From assembly GCF_013177735.1 (NCBI RefSeq), contig NZ_WOEZ01000074.1:106965-170964 (forward strand): DNA of 64,000 bases, in the 5' to 3' direction. The translations under genes were made by a program, and so were the position numbers. The stretch's first letter is position 1. Each line of letters starts with the position of its first letter. Source of the DNA: Paraburkholderia elongata. GTDB lineage: Bacteria > Pseudomonadota > Gammaproteobacteria > Burkholderiales > Burkholderiaceae. Positions 1 through 6,093 of the stretch are shown here, piece after piece. Under the pieces are notes generated by a model. It saw only the letters and a program-made list of their open reading frames with translations, was not told where the DNA came from and searched no databases.

Positions 1-430
1 TCCACTGCCAGACCAAACCGGTTGCGACAAACGACATTGCGTACGGATAGAGAAACACCGTGCGCAACGCGCCTTCGGCCACCACGCGCTGATCGATGAA
101 AATCGCCAGCAACAAACCGATCACCATGCACGCAATAATGAAGCACGCGCCGTAGATCACGATGTTTTGCAGCGAGAGCAACCAGCGGTCGTTGTTAAAC
201 AGCCGCGTGTATTGCGTGAGACCCGCGAAGTCGCCGGAAGGAAACGTACGCGAGTTGCTGAGGGACACGCGCGCGGTCCAGACCATCGTGCCGAGATACG
301 CGAACACGACGGTCAGGACCATCGGCAGCAACGCCACCCATGCCGCTATCGGCAAACGCTTTCTTAGCGGCTTTTTCAAGGGCCTTTTGCGAGGCTTGGA
401 ATCGGTGGCTTGCAACTTGAGCGCGTGCAT
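1..430 (-). CDS. sugar ABC transporter permease (partial, MalF/UgpA type)
   Basis: Inner-membrane permease subunit of a carbohydrate ABC importer; the 3' part lies outside the window. The reading frame opens at ATG 430, only 9 nt after the stop of the binding-protein gene, so the two are co-transcribed. The visible 143 residues have a basic cytoplasmic N-terminus rich in Lys/Arg, a first membrane helix (AAWVALLPMVLTVVFAYLGT), a periplasmic stretch and further helices ending near YPYAMSFVATGLVW, which fits the MalF-type family. Together with the adjacent binding protein and glucosidase it probably imports glucose or a glucoside. Family call is firm; substrate is inferred. Confidence 0.88.
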   Translation of the reverse strand, partial: MHALKLQATDSKPRKRPLKKPLRKRLPIAAWVALLPMVLTVVFAYLGTMVWTARVSLSNSRTFPSGDFAGLTQYTRLFNNDRWLLSLQNIVIYGACFIIACMVIGLLLAIFIDQRVVAEGALRTVFLYPYAMSFVATGLVWQW

Positions 431-439
431 GGTGAGCGC

Positions 440-1678
440 CTAGCTCTTCAACGCACTGGCAAACGCCTTCTGCGCGTCGTCGACCGACTGGTTCTTGTTC
501 CAGAAGTTCGTGATGACGTCGATCAACGCGCCCTGTGTGTCAGGCGAGAGCAGCATTTCCGGATTCGGCAACTGACGCGACTTGTCCTTCATGATCGCCA
601 TGCCCTCCTTCGCGCAGATGTCGAGACTGCTGGCGTCCACATCGGGACGAATCGGAATCGAGCCTTTCTTCGCGCTGAATGCAACTTGCGCGGCCGGCGA
701 GGTCATCACCGTGGCAAGCAGATTTTGCGCCTTGATCGCGTTGGCGTTGTCGGTTTTCGGGAACACGAACACATCACCCGCGACCAGATACGGCGAGTGC
801 GGACCGAAACCCGGGAAGCAGCCGAAGTCCTTGCCGGCACTCTGGTTGGCCGCCGAGAATTCACCCTTGGCCCAGTCGCCCATGATCTGCACGCCCGCCT
901 TGCCGGAAATCACCAGCGCGGTGGCATCGTTCCAGTTGCGGCCAGGCGAGCCCGGATCGACGAAATCATGCAAGCGCTTGAACGACGCGAGCACCTTCTT
1001 GAACGCATCCGACTTGACCGCGTTCATGTCGCGATCGCGGTACACCTTCAGATAAAGATCGGGACCGCCGACGTCGGCGAATACCGCGTCGAACGTGATC
1101 TTTTCCTGCCACGGCTGACCACCGAGCGCGAGCGGGATCACGCCCGCGGCCTTCAGCTTGCCGAGATCGGCGATGAATTCGTCATAGCTCTTCGGCTCGG
1201 CGGCAATGCCGGCCTTCTGGAACACCGGCTTCGAGTAGAAGAACCAGGCCGGCATGTGAATATCGACCGGCGCGGCGTAGTAATGACCCTTCACCTTGAT
1301 GCTGTCGATGATCGACTGCGGGAACACGTTGTTCCAGTTCTCTTTCGCGGCAACGTCGTCGACGTTGTTCAGCAGGCCCTGGTCGATCAGGTCGTGAAAT
1401 TGCCTCGACGTATTGAACTGCGCAGCGGTGGGTGGATCGCCGCCGACGATCCGGTTAATCGCGGTGGAGCGCGCCTGATCGGCGCCGGCCACTGCATTGT
1501 CGATCCAAAGGCCACCGGCCTTGTTATATGCATCGGCAAACTGGCGAATCGCGGCCGATTCGCCGCCCGAGGTCCACCAGTGAATCACGTTGGCTTTCAA
1601 GGGCTCCGCCTGCGCGACGACGCCATACAACGCCAGTGCCGCAACCACGCCTCTTAAGACCATTTTTCTGCTGTTCAT
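440..1678 (-). CDS. sugar ABC transporter substrate-binding protein
   Basis: Periplasmic solute-binding protein of 412 residues, normal for the carbohydrate family 1 (GtsA/GltB-like) group. A Sec signal peptide is clear: MNSRK, hydrophobic VVAALALYGVV, cleavage around AQA-EP. The mature part starts with the typical NVIHWWTSGGESAAI strand, where the tryptophans and the GGE loop are usual in glucose/mannose binders. The ATG is preceded by an AGGAG ribosome site (about 1683-1688). It lies downstream of the GH1 glucosidase and just before the permease, and a 34-nt near-perfect palindrome sits immediately upstream, so sugar-responsive repression is likely. The exact ligand is not readable from sequence. 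Confidence 0.93.
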   Translation of the reverse strand: MNSRKMVLRGVVAALALYGVVAQAEPLKANVIHWWTSGGESAAIRQFADAYNKAGGLWIDNAVAGADQARSTAINRIVGGDPPTAAQFNTSRQFHDLIDQGLLNNVDDVAAKENWNNVFPQSIIDSIKVKGHYYAAPVDIHMPAWFFYSKPVFQKAGIAAEPKSYDEFIADLGKLKAAGVIPLALGGQPWQEKITFDAVFADVGGPDLYLKVYRDRDMNAVKSDAFKKVLASFKRLHDFVDPGSPGRNWNDATALVISGKAGVQIMGDWAKGEFSAANQSAGKDFGCFPGFGPHSPYLVAGDVFVFPKTDNANAIKAQNLLATVMTSPAAQVAFSAKKGSIPIRPDVDASSLDICAKEGMAIMKDKSRQLPNPEMLLSPDTQGALIDVITNFWNKNQSVDDAQKAFASALKS

Positions 1679-1691
1679 TCCGTCTCCTGTC

Positions 1692-1725
1692 GACCAGAGT
1701 TAGCGCTTTAGCGCTTACTCTGGTC
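1692..1725. promoter_or_regulatory. 34-nt palindromic operator before the ABC genes
   Basis: Two 16-nt arms (GACCAGAGTTAGCGCT and AGCGCTTACTCTGGTC) pair with one mismatch around a TT centre, 14 nt upstream of the binding-protein ATG. It also contains AGCGCTTTAGCGCT. Size and position fit a repressor operator that blocks the promoter or the early transcript. A LacI- or ROK-type sugar regulator is the most likely binder, but none is encoded in the window. Confidence 0.7.
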
Positions 1726-1809
1726 CCATGCACGATAGTTGCGCCAGGCTTTGCGCCCGTGTTTCAAGTCGACATACAAACCAGCTCCACCTGCCGTTAG
1801 ACCTGTGCC

Positions 1810-3225
1810 TTAAACCCGTGCCTTACGCTCCTTCAAAAACTTCGCCACCCACTCCGCGCTGCGCTTGATCGTACGCTTCTGCGTACTGTAATCGACATGT
1901 ACGACACCAAAGCGACGCTCATACCCAAACGCCCACTCGAAGTTATCCATCAACGACCACAGAAAATAGCCGCGAATATCCACGCCGGCCTTGATCGCCT
2001 GATCGACCGCCGCGAGATGGCGCTTGAGGAACGAGATGCGCTGCGTATCCTCCACATGACCGTCGGTCACCTGATCGTCCGAGGCCATACCGTTTTCGGT
2101 GATGTAAATCGGCGGCAGGTTGTGATACGTCCTCTTGAAACCGGTCACCAGATCGCGCAAGCCATCGGGATACACCTCCCAGCCCATCTGCGTGCGCTCG
2201 ACGCCTGCGAGCGGCACGTCCCGGAATCCATGCGCGCCGTCGCTCGCAACGTTGGTGCGGAAGTAATAGTTGATGCCGAGAAAATCGAGCGGCGCGGAAA
2301 TAGTCTGCATGTCGCCGTCGAGCACCAGCGGCTCGGTTCCCGGCCACAACTCGAACAGGTCCTGCGGATACGCACCCTTGAGCAGCGGATCGAGAATCCA
2401 CGCATTGTGCTGGACTTCGAACAGATGCGCCGCGCGCTGATCCGCCGCGCTGCCACTATTGGCCGTGCCTCGGCCAATGTTGGCGACGATACCTTTCTGC
2501 GAAGCGGGATCGTTGGCGCGCAATACCGGCACCGCGAGACCGTGCGCGAGTAGCAGATGATGCATCGCCTGCGTCGCAAAGCGTCCGTCGGCGAGGCCCG
2601 GCGCGTGGTGGCCGTTGCCGTAGCCGAGATACGCCGAGCACCACGGTTCGTTGAGCGTCGCCCATGCGTCGACCGTGCCGGCAAGTTCGCGGCTCATCAG
2701 GTCGGCGTAGTCGGCGAAACGGTAAGCGGTGTCGCGATTGAGCCAGCCGCCGCGATCTTCCAGATGCTGCGGCAAGTCCCAGTGATAGAGCGTCACGAAG
2801 GTCGTGATGCCCTTCTCTTTCAGGCGGTTCAGGAGGCGCTTGTAGAAGTCGAGCCCTTTGCGATTAGGCACGCCTGCCGCGTCCATCACGCGCGGCCATG
2901 CAATCGAGAGCCGATAGCCTTCGAGGCCGAGCGAGGCCAGCATGTCGACGTCCGCTTCCCACCGGTGATAGTGATCGCAGGCAACGGCGCCGGTGTCGCC
3001 GGCCAGCACCTTGCCGGGCGTCGCCGAGAAGGTGTCCCAGATCGAAGGCAGGCGGCCGTCTTCATCCACCGCGCCTTCGATCTGATACGAAGCCGTGGCG
3101 GCGCCAAGCAGGAAGTTTTTGCGCCACAGCGCGGAGTCAGCGGGCGGGGTGAAGGGGTCGGCGAGCGGGTCGTTGGAAATTGCAGGGGATAGAGCGTCGG
3201 ATACAGCGGATGCGTCGTTTGCCAC
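1810..3225 (-). CDS. beta-glucosidase, glycoside hydrolase family 1
   Basis: Cytoplasmic retaining GH1 enzyme that hydrolyses beta-glucosides (cellobiose or aryl-glucosides) imported by the downstream ABC system. The acid/base Glu is in ATLNEPW (E193) and the nucleophile Glu in YITENGM (E377). The N-terminal FLLGAATASYQIEGA strand and the C-terminal FLWSLMDNFEWAFGY substrate site are textbook. The frame is open 88 codons further upstream, but GTG 3225 preceded by AGGAG 7 nt away gives a normal 471-residue protein, and the longer version would start inside the operator region. No signal peptide. A perfect LacI-type palindrome lies about 80 nt upstream. Confidence 0.93.
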   Translation of the reverse strand: MANDASAVSDALSPAISNDPLADPFTPPADSALWRKNFLLGAATASYQIEGAVDEDGRLPSIWDTFSATPGKVLAGDTGAVACDHYHRWEADVDMLASLGLEGYRLSIAWPRVMDAAGVPNRKGLDFYKRLLNRLKEKGITTFVTLYHWDLPQHLEDRGGWLNRDTAYRFADYADLMSRELAGTVDAWATLNEPWCSAYLGYGNGHHAPGLADGRFATQAMHHLLLAHGLAVPVLRANDPASQKGIVANIGRGTANSGSAADQRAAHLFEVQHNAWILDPLLKGAYPQDLFELWPGTEPLVLDGDMQTISAPLDFLGINYYFRTNVASDGAHGFRDVPLAGVERTQMGWEVYPDGLRDLVTGFKRTYHNLPPIYITENGMASDDQVTDGHVEDTQRISFLKRHLAAVDQAIKAGVDIRGYFLWSLMDNFEWAFGYERRFGVVHVDYSTQKRTIKRSAEWVAKFLKERKARV

Positions 3226-3306
3226 GGATTCTCCTGCGCTGAGGTCGTTGAACCGGGTACGGCGAAACTCGATGTAGAAGTTACGCGGAACCTGCTTGAC
3301 AGCAGA

Positions 3307-3324
3307 TGTGGAAGCGCTTCCACA
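3307..3324. promoter_or_regulatory. perfect 18-nt LacI-type operator before the glucosidase gene
   Basis: TGTGGAAGCGCTTCCACA is a perfect palindrome with the central CG typical of LacI/GalR-family operators (GGAAGCGCTTCC resembles cellobiose-regulator boxes). It lies about 80 nt upstream of the GTG start of the GH1 gene. It shares the AGCGCT core with the site at 1692-1725, so one regulator could read both. Confidence 0.75.
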
Positions 3325-3466
3325 ATGACCAGCGAACGATAGCAGTGGCGGATTCACCGCAGCAATCAGGGTTTGTCTGGAGAGGGGGCTGGGATGCGCC
3401 GCGCCTCGGGTCCGCCCTGCGCCATGACAGAGCGTCGGTCGGTTATGGCACTCAACCGTTAGCCAT

Positions 3467-3742
3467 TTACTGTGCTGACGGCCGGTCAATTGGCTCTTGC
3501 GAGACGGTCATGTATTGCTTGATGTCAGGCTGACCCAGCGCAATCGCATTGAGCATTGCGACGCCAAGCCGACGCGCGAACTCGTCGTCAAGCCTGAAAT
3601 CGAATTCGTCTAGCAGGATCGGTACTGCGAATATTCCAGTCAAGATCGGGACCAGCCTGGCTGGCTCGACCAATTGCACGTTCAACCGTTGACTGCCCTG
3701 GTCATAGTTCAGAACCACGGAACGCGGGGGATCAATCGCCAT
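3467..3742 (-). CDS. Rhs-associated small paralogue G (type II, putative immunity protein)
   Basis: Last member of a seven-gene paralogous array downstream of the Rhs gene; 91 residues, no signal peptide or membrane helix, acidic. It carries the conserved core PILLDEFDFRLDDEFARRLG followed by ALGQPDIKQYM and ends PIDRPSAQ. The DEFDFR version of the core and the PxDRP tail group it with B and E (type II). Its N-terminus and GAGGGTATTGATG leader look like those of type I copies, suggesting a small recombination. It overlaps the end of gene F by 11 nt. Sequence downstream to about 3390 still matches the spacers after B and E. I do not recognise the family. Immunity to the Rhs C-terminal toxin is inferred from position only. 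Confidence 0.75.
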   Translation of the reverse strand: MAIDPPRSVVLNYDQGSQRLNVQLVEPARLVPILTGIFAVPILLDEFDFRLDDEFARRLGVAMLNAIALGQPDIKQYMTVSQEPIDRPSAQ

Positions 3743-4025
3743 CAATACCCTCTGCACTGTTCGGCTTGTCGATTGGGTGCGGCGTGACGTTCAGGTGTTG
3801 TTTGATGTCCGGTCGGCCCAATGCAATCGTATTGAGCATTGCAACTCCAAGTTGTCGTGCTAATTCGTCGTCAAACTTGAACTCTTCATCGTCCAGAAAA
3901 AACGGCACTTCCATAATTCCGCGCACGACCGGGGCCAGCCTGGCTGAATTTACAGCTTGCATGATCAACTGCTTAGGATCTTCGGTGTAGGTCAAAACCA
4001 TGGAATACGGCGGATGATTAGCCAT
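3732..4025 (-). CDS. Rhs-associated small paralogue F (type I, putative immunity protein)
   Basis: A 97-residue member of the array, beginning MANHPPYSMVLTYTEDPKQL like genes A, C and D (type I). The core is diverged (FFLDDEEFKFDDELARQLG) but GVAMLNTIALGRPDIKQ is kept. ATG 4025 overlaps by one base the TAA that ends the Rhs-tip fossil (TAATG), just as gene A overlaps the intact Rhs stop. The last residues NSAEGIDGD are an out-of-frame reading of a toxin-tip leader, so the stop codon appears to be a secondary one and the gene runs 11 nt into G. Unrecognised family; function inferred from context. Confidence 0.72.
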   Translation of the reverse strand: MANHPPYSMVLTYTEDPKQLIMQAVNSARLAPVVRGIMEVPFFLDDEEFKFDDELARQLGVAMLNTIALGRPDIKQHLNVTPHPIDKPNSAEGIDGD

Positions 4026-4288
4026 TAATACCCTCTGCACTCTTGATAGATTTGGAATGCGCTCTGTTTACACAGTGCGACGGCCCGCGCGCCGCCCTTG
4101 CGGAAAGCAATCGCATTGCGCATTTCGATTTGAGCTTCATACTGCGCGAAGCATTCGCTCTGGAGGTCTCCGTTGGCGCGCGGCCCGCGCCGACGGACGG
4201 TGGTGATAAGAGGACAGTTCGCACTTTTCCCACAGGCCTCACCGGGCTGGTTCCTGTCCCCTCGGCGCCATGACCAAACGTCGGTCGG
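4025..4288 (-). pseudogene. fossil of the Rhs C-terminal tip (copy 2)
   Basis: This start-less open frame ends ECFAQYEAQIEM...ALCKQSAF...YQECRGY-stop, which aligns with the last ~45 residues of the intact Rhs protein (ECFARYENDLDL...ALCKENAF...YQQCRGF). The Gly-Gly-Pro repeat insert of the intact copy is absent. The stop overlaps the start of paralogue F as TAATG. The upstream half of the frame matches the spacer after genes B and E rather than the Rhs core. It is therefore a toxin-tip remnant without its own translation start, left by tandem duplication of a tip-plus-immunity module. Confidence 0.72.
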
Positions 4289-4313
4289 TCATGGCGCTCA
4301 ACCCTCTGGCCAA

Positions 4314-4589
4314 TTACTCTTCTGGCGGCCTGTCGATTGGATGCTGCGTAAAGGTCATGTATTGCTTGATCTCCGGCTGCCCCAGCGCAATCAGATTAAG
4401 CACGCCACCACCAAACCGACGAACAAATTCGTCGTCAATCCTGAAATCGAATTCGTCCAGCAGGACCGGCACTTCGAGTTCTCCAGCCAGAACTGGGGCC
4501 ACCCTAGCCCGTGAAACAGATTGCACAATCAACCATTGACGATCTTCGTCGTAAGTTACTACCACAGAACATGACGGAAATTTAGTCAT
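4314..4589 (-). CDS. Rhs-associated small paralogue E (type II, putative immunity protein)
   Basis: A 91-residue protein starting MTKFPSCSVVVTYDEDRQ, nearly identical in its first part to gene B (MTSFSPCSVVVTYDEDRQ). The core is VLLDEFDFRIDDEFVRRFG and the C-terminus PIDRPPEE, the type II signature. A GGAGGGTATCG ribosome site precedes ATG 4589, and the start lies 16 nt after the stop of gene D, so D and E form a translational pair like A and B. It is followed by a spacer almost identical to the one after B. No signal peptide or membrane segment. Family unknown; likely a cytoplasmic binding protein. Confidence 0.78.
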   Translation of the reverse strand: MTKFPSCSVVVTYDEDRQWLIVQSVSRARVAPVLAGELEVPVLLDEFDFRIDDEFVRRFGGGVLNLIALGQPEIKQYMTFTQHPIDRPPEE

Positions 4590-4605
4590 CGATACCCTCC
4601 GTACC

Positions 4606-4881
4606 CTACTGTCCTGACAGCTCGTCGATTGGCCGTTGTGTAACGCTCAAGTATTGCTTGATGTCCGGCTGACCCAGCGCAATCAGACTAAGCATCGCGG
4701 CTCCAAGCCGTCGCGCGAACGCGTCGTCAAGGCTGAAATTGTGCTCGTCCAGCAAAATCGGTGCCTTGAGCGTCCCGGCCATGACCGGTGCCAATCTGGC
4801 TCGATCAATAGCCTGCACGGCAAACTTCTGACGATCTTCGATATATGTCAGAACCACGGAATACGGCGGATGCTTAGCCAT
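4606..4881 (-). CDS. Rhs-associated small paralogue D (type I, putative immunity protein)
   Basis: A 91-residue type I copy: MAKHPPYSVVLTYIEDRQKF, core PILLDEHNFSLDDAFARRLG, then ALGQPDIKQYLSVTQRPID. The frame can be read 12 codons further upstream, but those codons belong to the out-of-frame toxin-tip leader. ATG 4881 follows GAGGGTATTG and overlaps the TGA of a short tip remnant (TGATG), which fixes the start. The core is more diverged than in A or C (DEHNF for DEYDF), suggesting an older or differently selected copy. Function inferred from context only. Confidence 0.78.
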   Translation of the reverse strand: MAKHPPYSVVLTYIEDRQKFAVQAIDRARLAPVMAGTLKAPILLDEHNFSLDDAFARRLGAAMLSLIALGQPDIKQYLSVTQRPIDELSGQ

Positions 4882-4990
4882 CAATACCCTCTGCACTGTT
4901 GATATACGAATAGGCAATGGGTCGTCCTCTGCCCATCCTTCGTGGTAGCTTCAAGTCACTTACCTTGAGGCTCGCTATCTCGTTGTCCTG
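4881..4990 (-). pseudogene. short fossil of the Rhs C-terminal tip (copy 3)
   Basis: The 110 nt between genes C and D end in codons reading FVYQQCRGY-stop, matching the Rhs terminus FQRYQQCRGF. The stop overlaps the ATG of gene D. Only about ten codons are recognisable; upstream the frame reaches a TGA. I read it as the smallest surviving piece of a duplicated toxin tip. It keeps the ribosome site (AGAGGGTATTG) used by gene D. Confidence 0.5.
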
Positions 4991-5254
4991 CTAGTCCTCG
5001 ATTGGCTGCTGCGTGACGTTCATGTATTTCTCGATGTTAGGCTGGCCCAGCGCAATCAAATTGAGCATTGCGACTCCAAGCCGTCGCGCGAATTCGTCGT
5101 CAAGCTTGAAATCGTACTCGTCCAACAAGATTGGCATTTCGAGTTTTCCGGCCACGAGCGTGGTCAACTTGGCTGGTTCAACAGCTTGCACAATCAACTG
5201 TTGGCAATCTTCGACATAGGTCACAATCACGGAATAAGGCGTATGCCTAACCAT
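4991..5254 (-). CDS. Rhs-associated small paralogue C (type I, putative immunity protein)
   Basis: An 87-residue type I copy: MVRHTPYSVIVTYVEDCQQL, core PILLDEYDFKLDDEFARRLG identical to gene A, then ALGQPNIEKYMNVTQQPIED. The frame is open 33 codons upstream, but that extension is a frameshifted toxin-tip fossil (it contains PLCKQRAFKN), so ATG 5254 is the likely start. An in-frame fusion of the tip remnant to C is formally possible and would give 120 residues. Unlike A, D and F it has no type II partner directly downstream. Confidence 0.75.
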   Translation of the reverse strand: MVRHTPYSVIVTYVEDCQQLIVQAVEPAKLTTLVAGKLEMPILLDEYDFKLDDEFARRLGVAMLNLIALGQPNIEKYMNVTQQPIED

Positions 5255-5541
5255 CAATACCGCCTGCACTCTTGATAGATTTTTGAATGCCCTCTGCTTA
5301 CACAGCGGATCTGCCCGCGCGTCGCCCATGTGGAGAGCAATCGCATTGCACATTTCGATTGAGCTTCATACTGCGCAAAGCATTCGCCCTAGAGATCTCC
5401 GGCGGCGCGCAATCCGCGCCGCCGGACGGTGTTGACAAGAGAGCAGTTCGCGCTTTTCCCACGGGCCCCATCAGGCCCGTTCGCGCCCCCTCAGTGCAAT
5501 GGCCAAACGTCAGTCGGTCATACCACTTAACCTCTGGCCAA
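5255..5541 (-). pseudogene. degenerate fossil of the Rhs C-terminal tip and spacer (copy 1)
   Basis: Between B and C a frame reads ECFAQYEAQ, like the intact Rhs tip, but it has a TAG just upstream, a one-base deletion after GAAGCTCAA and a one-base insertion before the terminal codons. The rest (PLCKQRAF) is therefore in another frame, fused to gene C. Upstream of it the spacer matches the spacers after E and G almost base for base (for example GTGGGAAAAGYGCGAACTG). It cannot make a functional toxin. Confidence 0.7.
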
Positions 5542-5817
5542 TTACTCTTCTGACGGTCTGTCATCCGGCCGTTGTGTCACGCTCATATATTGCTTGATGC
5601 CCGGCTGACCAAGCGCAATCAGATTCAGCATGGTCGCGCCAAGCCCTTGCGCGAATTCGTCATCAAGCCTGAAATCGAATTCGTCTAGCAGGATCGGCAT
5701 TTCAACTGCTCTAGCCAAGAGTGGGGCCAGCCGGGTTGGGGCAACTGATTGCAAAATCAACTGTTGACGATCTTCGTCGTAGGTTACAACCACGGAACAC
5801 GGCGAAAAACTAGTCAT
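5542..5817 (-). CDS. Rhs-associated small paralogue B (type II, putative immunity protein)
   Basis: A 91-residue type II copy: MTSFSPCSVVVTYDEDRQQL, core PILLDEFDFRLDDEFAQGLG, ending PDDRPSEE. It starts 9 nt after gene A with an AGAGGGTATCG ribosome site, part of which is the end of gene A. Being the second gene after an intact Rhs tip, it and A are the pair most likely to be the active cognate immunity proteins, if the array works that way. No export signal. I do not recognise a named family. Confidence 0.8.
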   Translation of the reverse strand: MTSFSPCSVVVTYDEDRQQLILQSVAPTRLAPLLARAVEMPILLDEFDFRLDDEFAQGLGATMLNLIALGQPGIKQYMSVTQRPDDRPSEE

Positions 5818-5826
5818 CGATACCCT

Positions 5827-6093
5827 CTACGGCTTGTCGATAGGCTCTTGCGTGACGGTCATGTATCGTTTGATGTTAGGTTGACCTGCCCCAATCAGAT
5901 TGAGCATTGCGACTCCAAGCCGTCGTGCGAATTCATCGTCAAGCTTGAAATCGTATTCGTCCAGCAGGATCGGCATTTCGAGTGCTTCAGCCATGAGCAG
6001 GGCCAGCCTGTTTGGATCAATGGCGTGAACGATTAACTGTTGCAGATCTTCGTTGTAGGTCAGAACCACGGAATACGGCGAATGTTTGGCCAT
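5827..6093 (-). CDS. Rhs-associated small paralogue A (type I, putative cognate immunity protein)
   Basis: An 88-residue protein directly behind the Rhs gene; ATG 6093 overlaps the Rhs TGA (TGATG), indicating translational coupling. The sequence starts MAKHSPYSVVLTYNEDLQQL, with core PILLDEYDFKLDDEFARRLG and GAGQPNIKRYMTV. The frame can be extended 40 codons upstream into the Rhs 3' end, but that part reads the Gly-Gly-Pro repeat in another frame. In polymorphic toxin systems the gene immediately after an Rhs C-terminus normally encodes immunity, so that role is the best inference. No experimental or family evidence is available here. Confidence 0.8.
   Translation of the reverse strand: MAKHSPYSVVLTYNEDLQQLIVHAIDPNRLALLMAEALEMPILLDEYDFKLDDEFARRLGVAMLNLIGAGQPNIKRYMTVTQEPIDKP

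Noticed and set aside
410..1657. Long open frame opposite the sugar-binding protein gene
   Set aside because: Arg/His/Val-rich shadow of a high-GC gene; the real frame on the other strand has a signal peptide, ribosome site and family motifs.
3226..3489. N-terminal 88-residue extension of the GH1 enzyme
   Set aside because: It would begin upstream of the operator palindrome, and GTG 3225 has a clear ribosome site and family-like length.
4018..4242. 74-codon minus-strand frame between paralogues E and F as a separate gene
   Set aside because: It is an out-of-frame reading of the toxin-tip fossil, which is recognisable in the neighbouring frame.
3467..6093. CRISPR-like or simple DNA repeat array
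   Set aside because: The repeats are ~270-850 nt coding units with diverged sequences, not short identical repeats with unique spacers.
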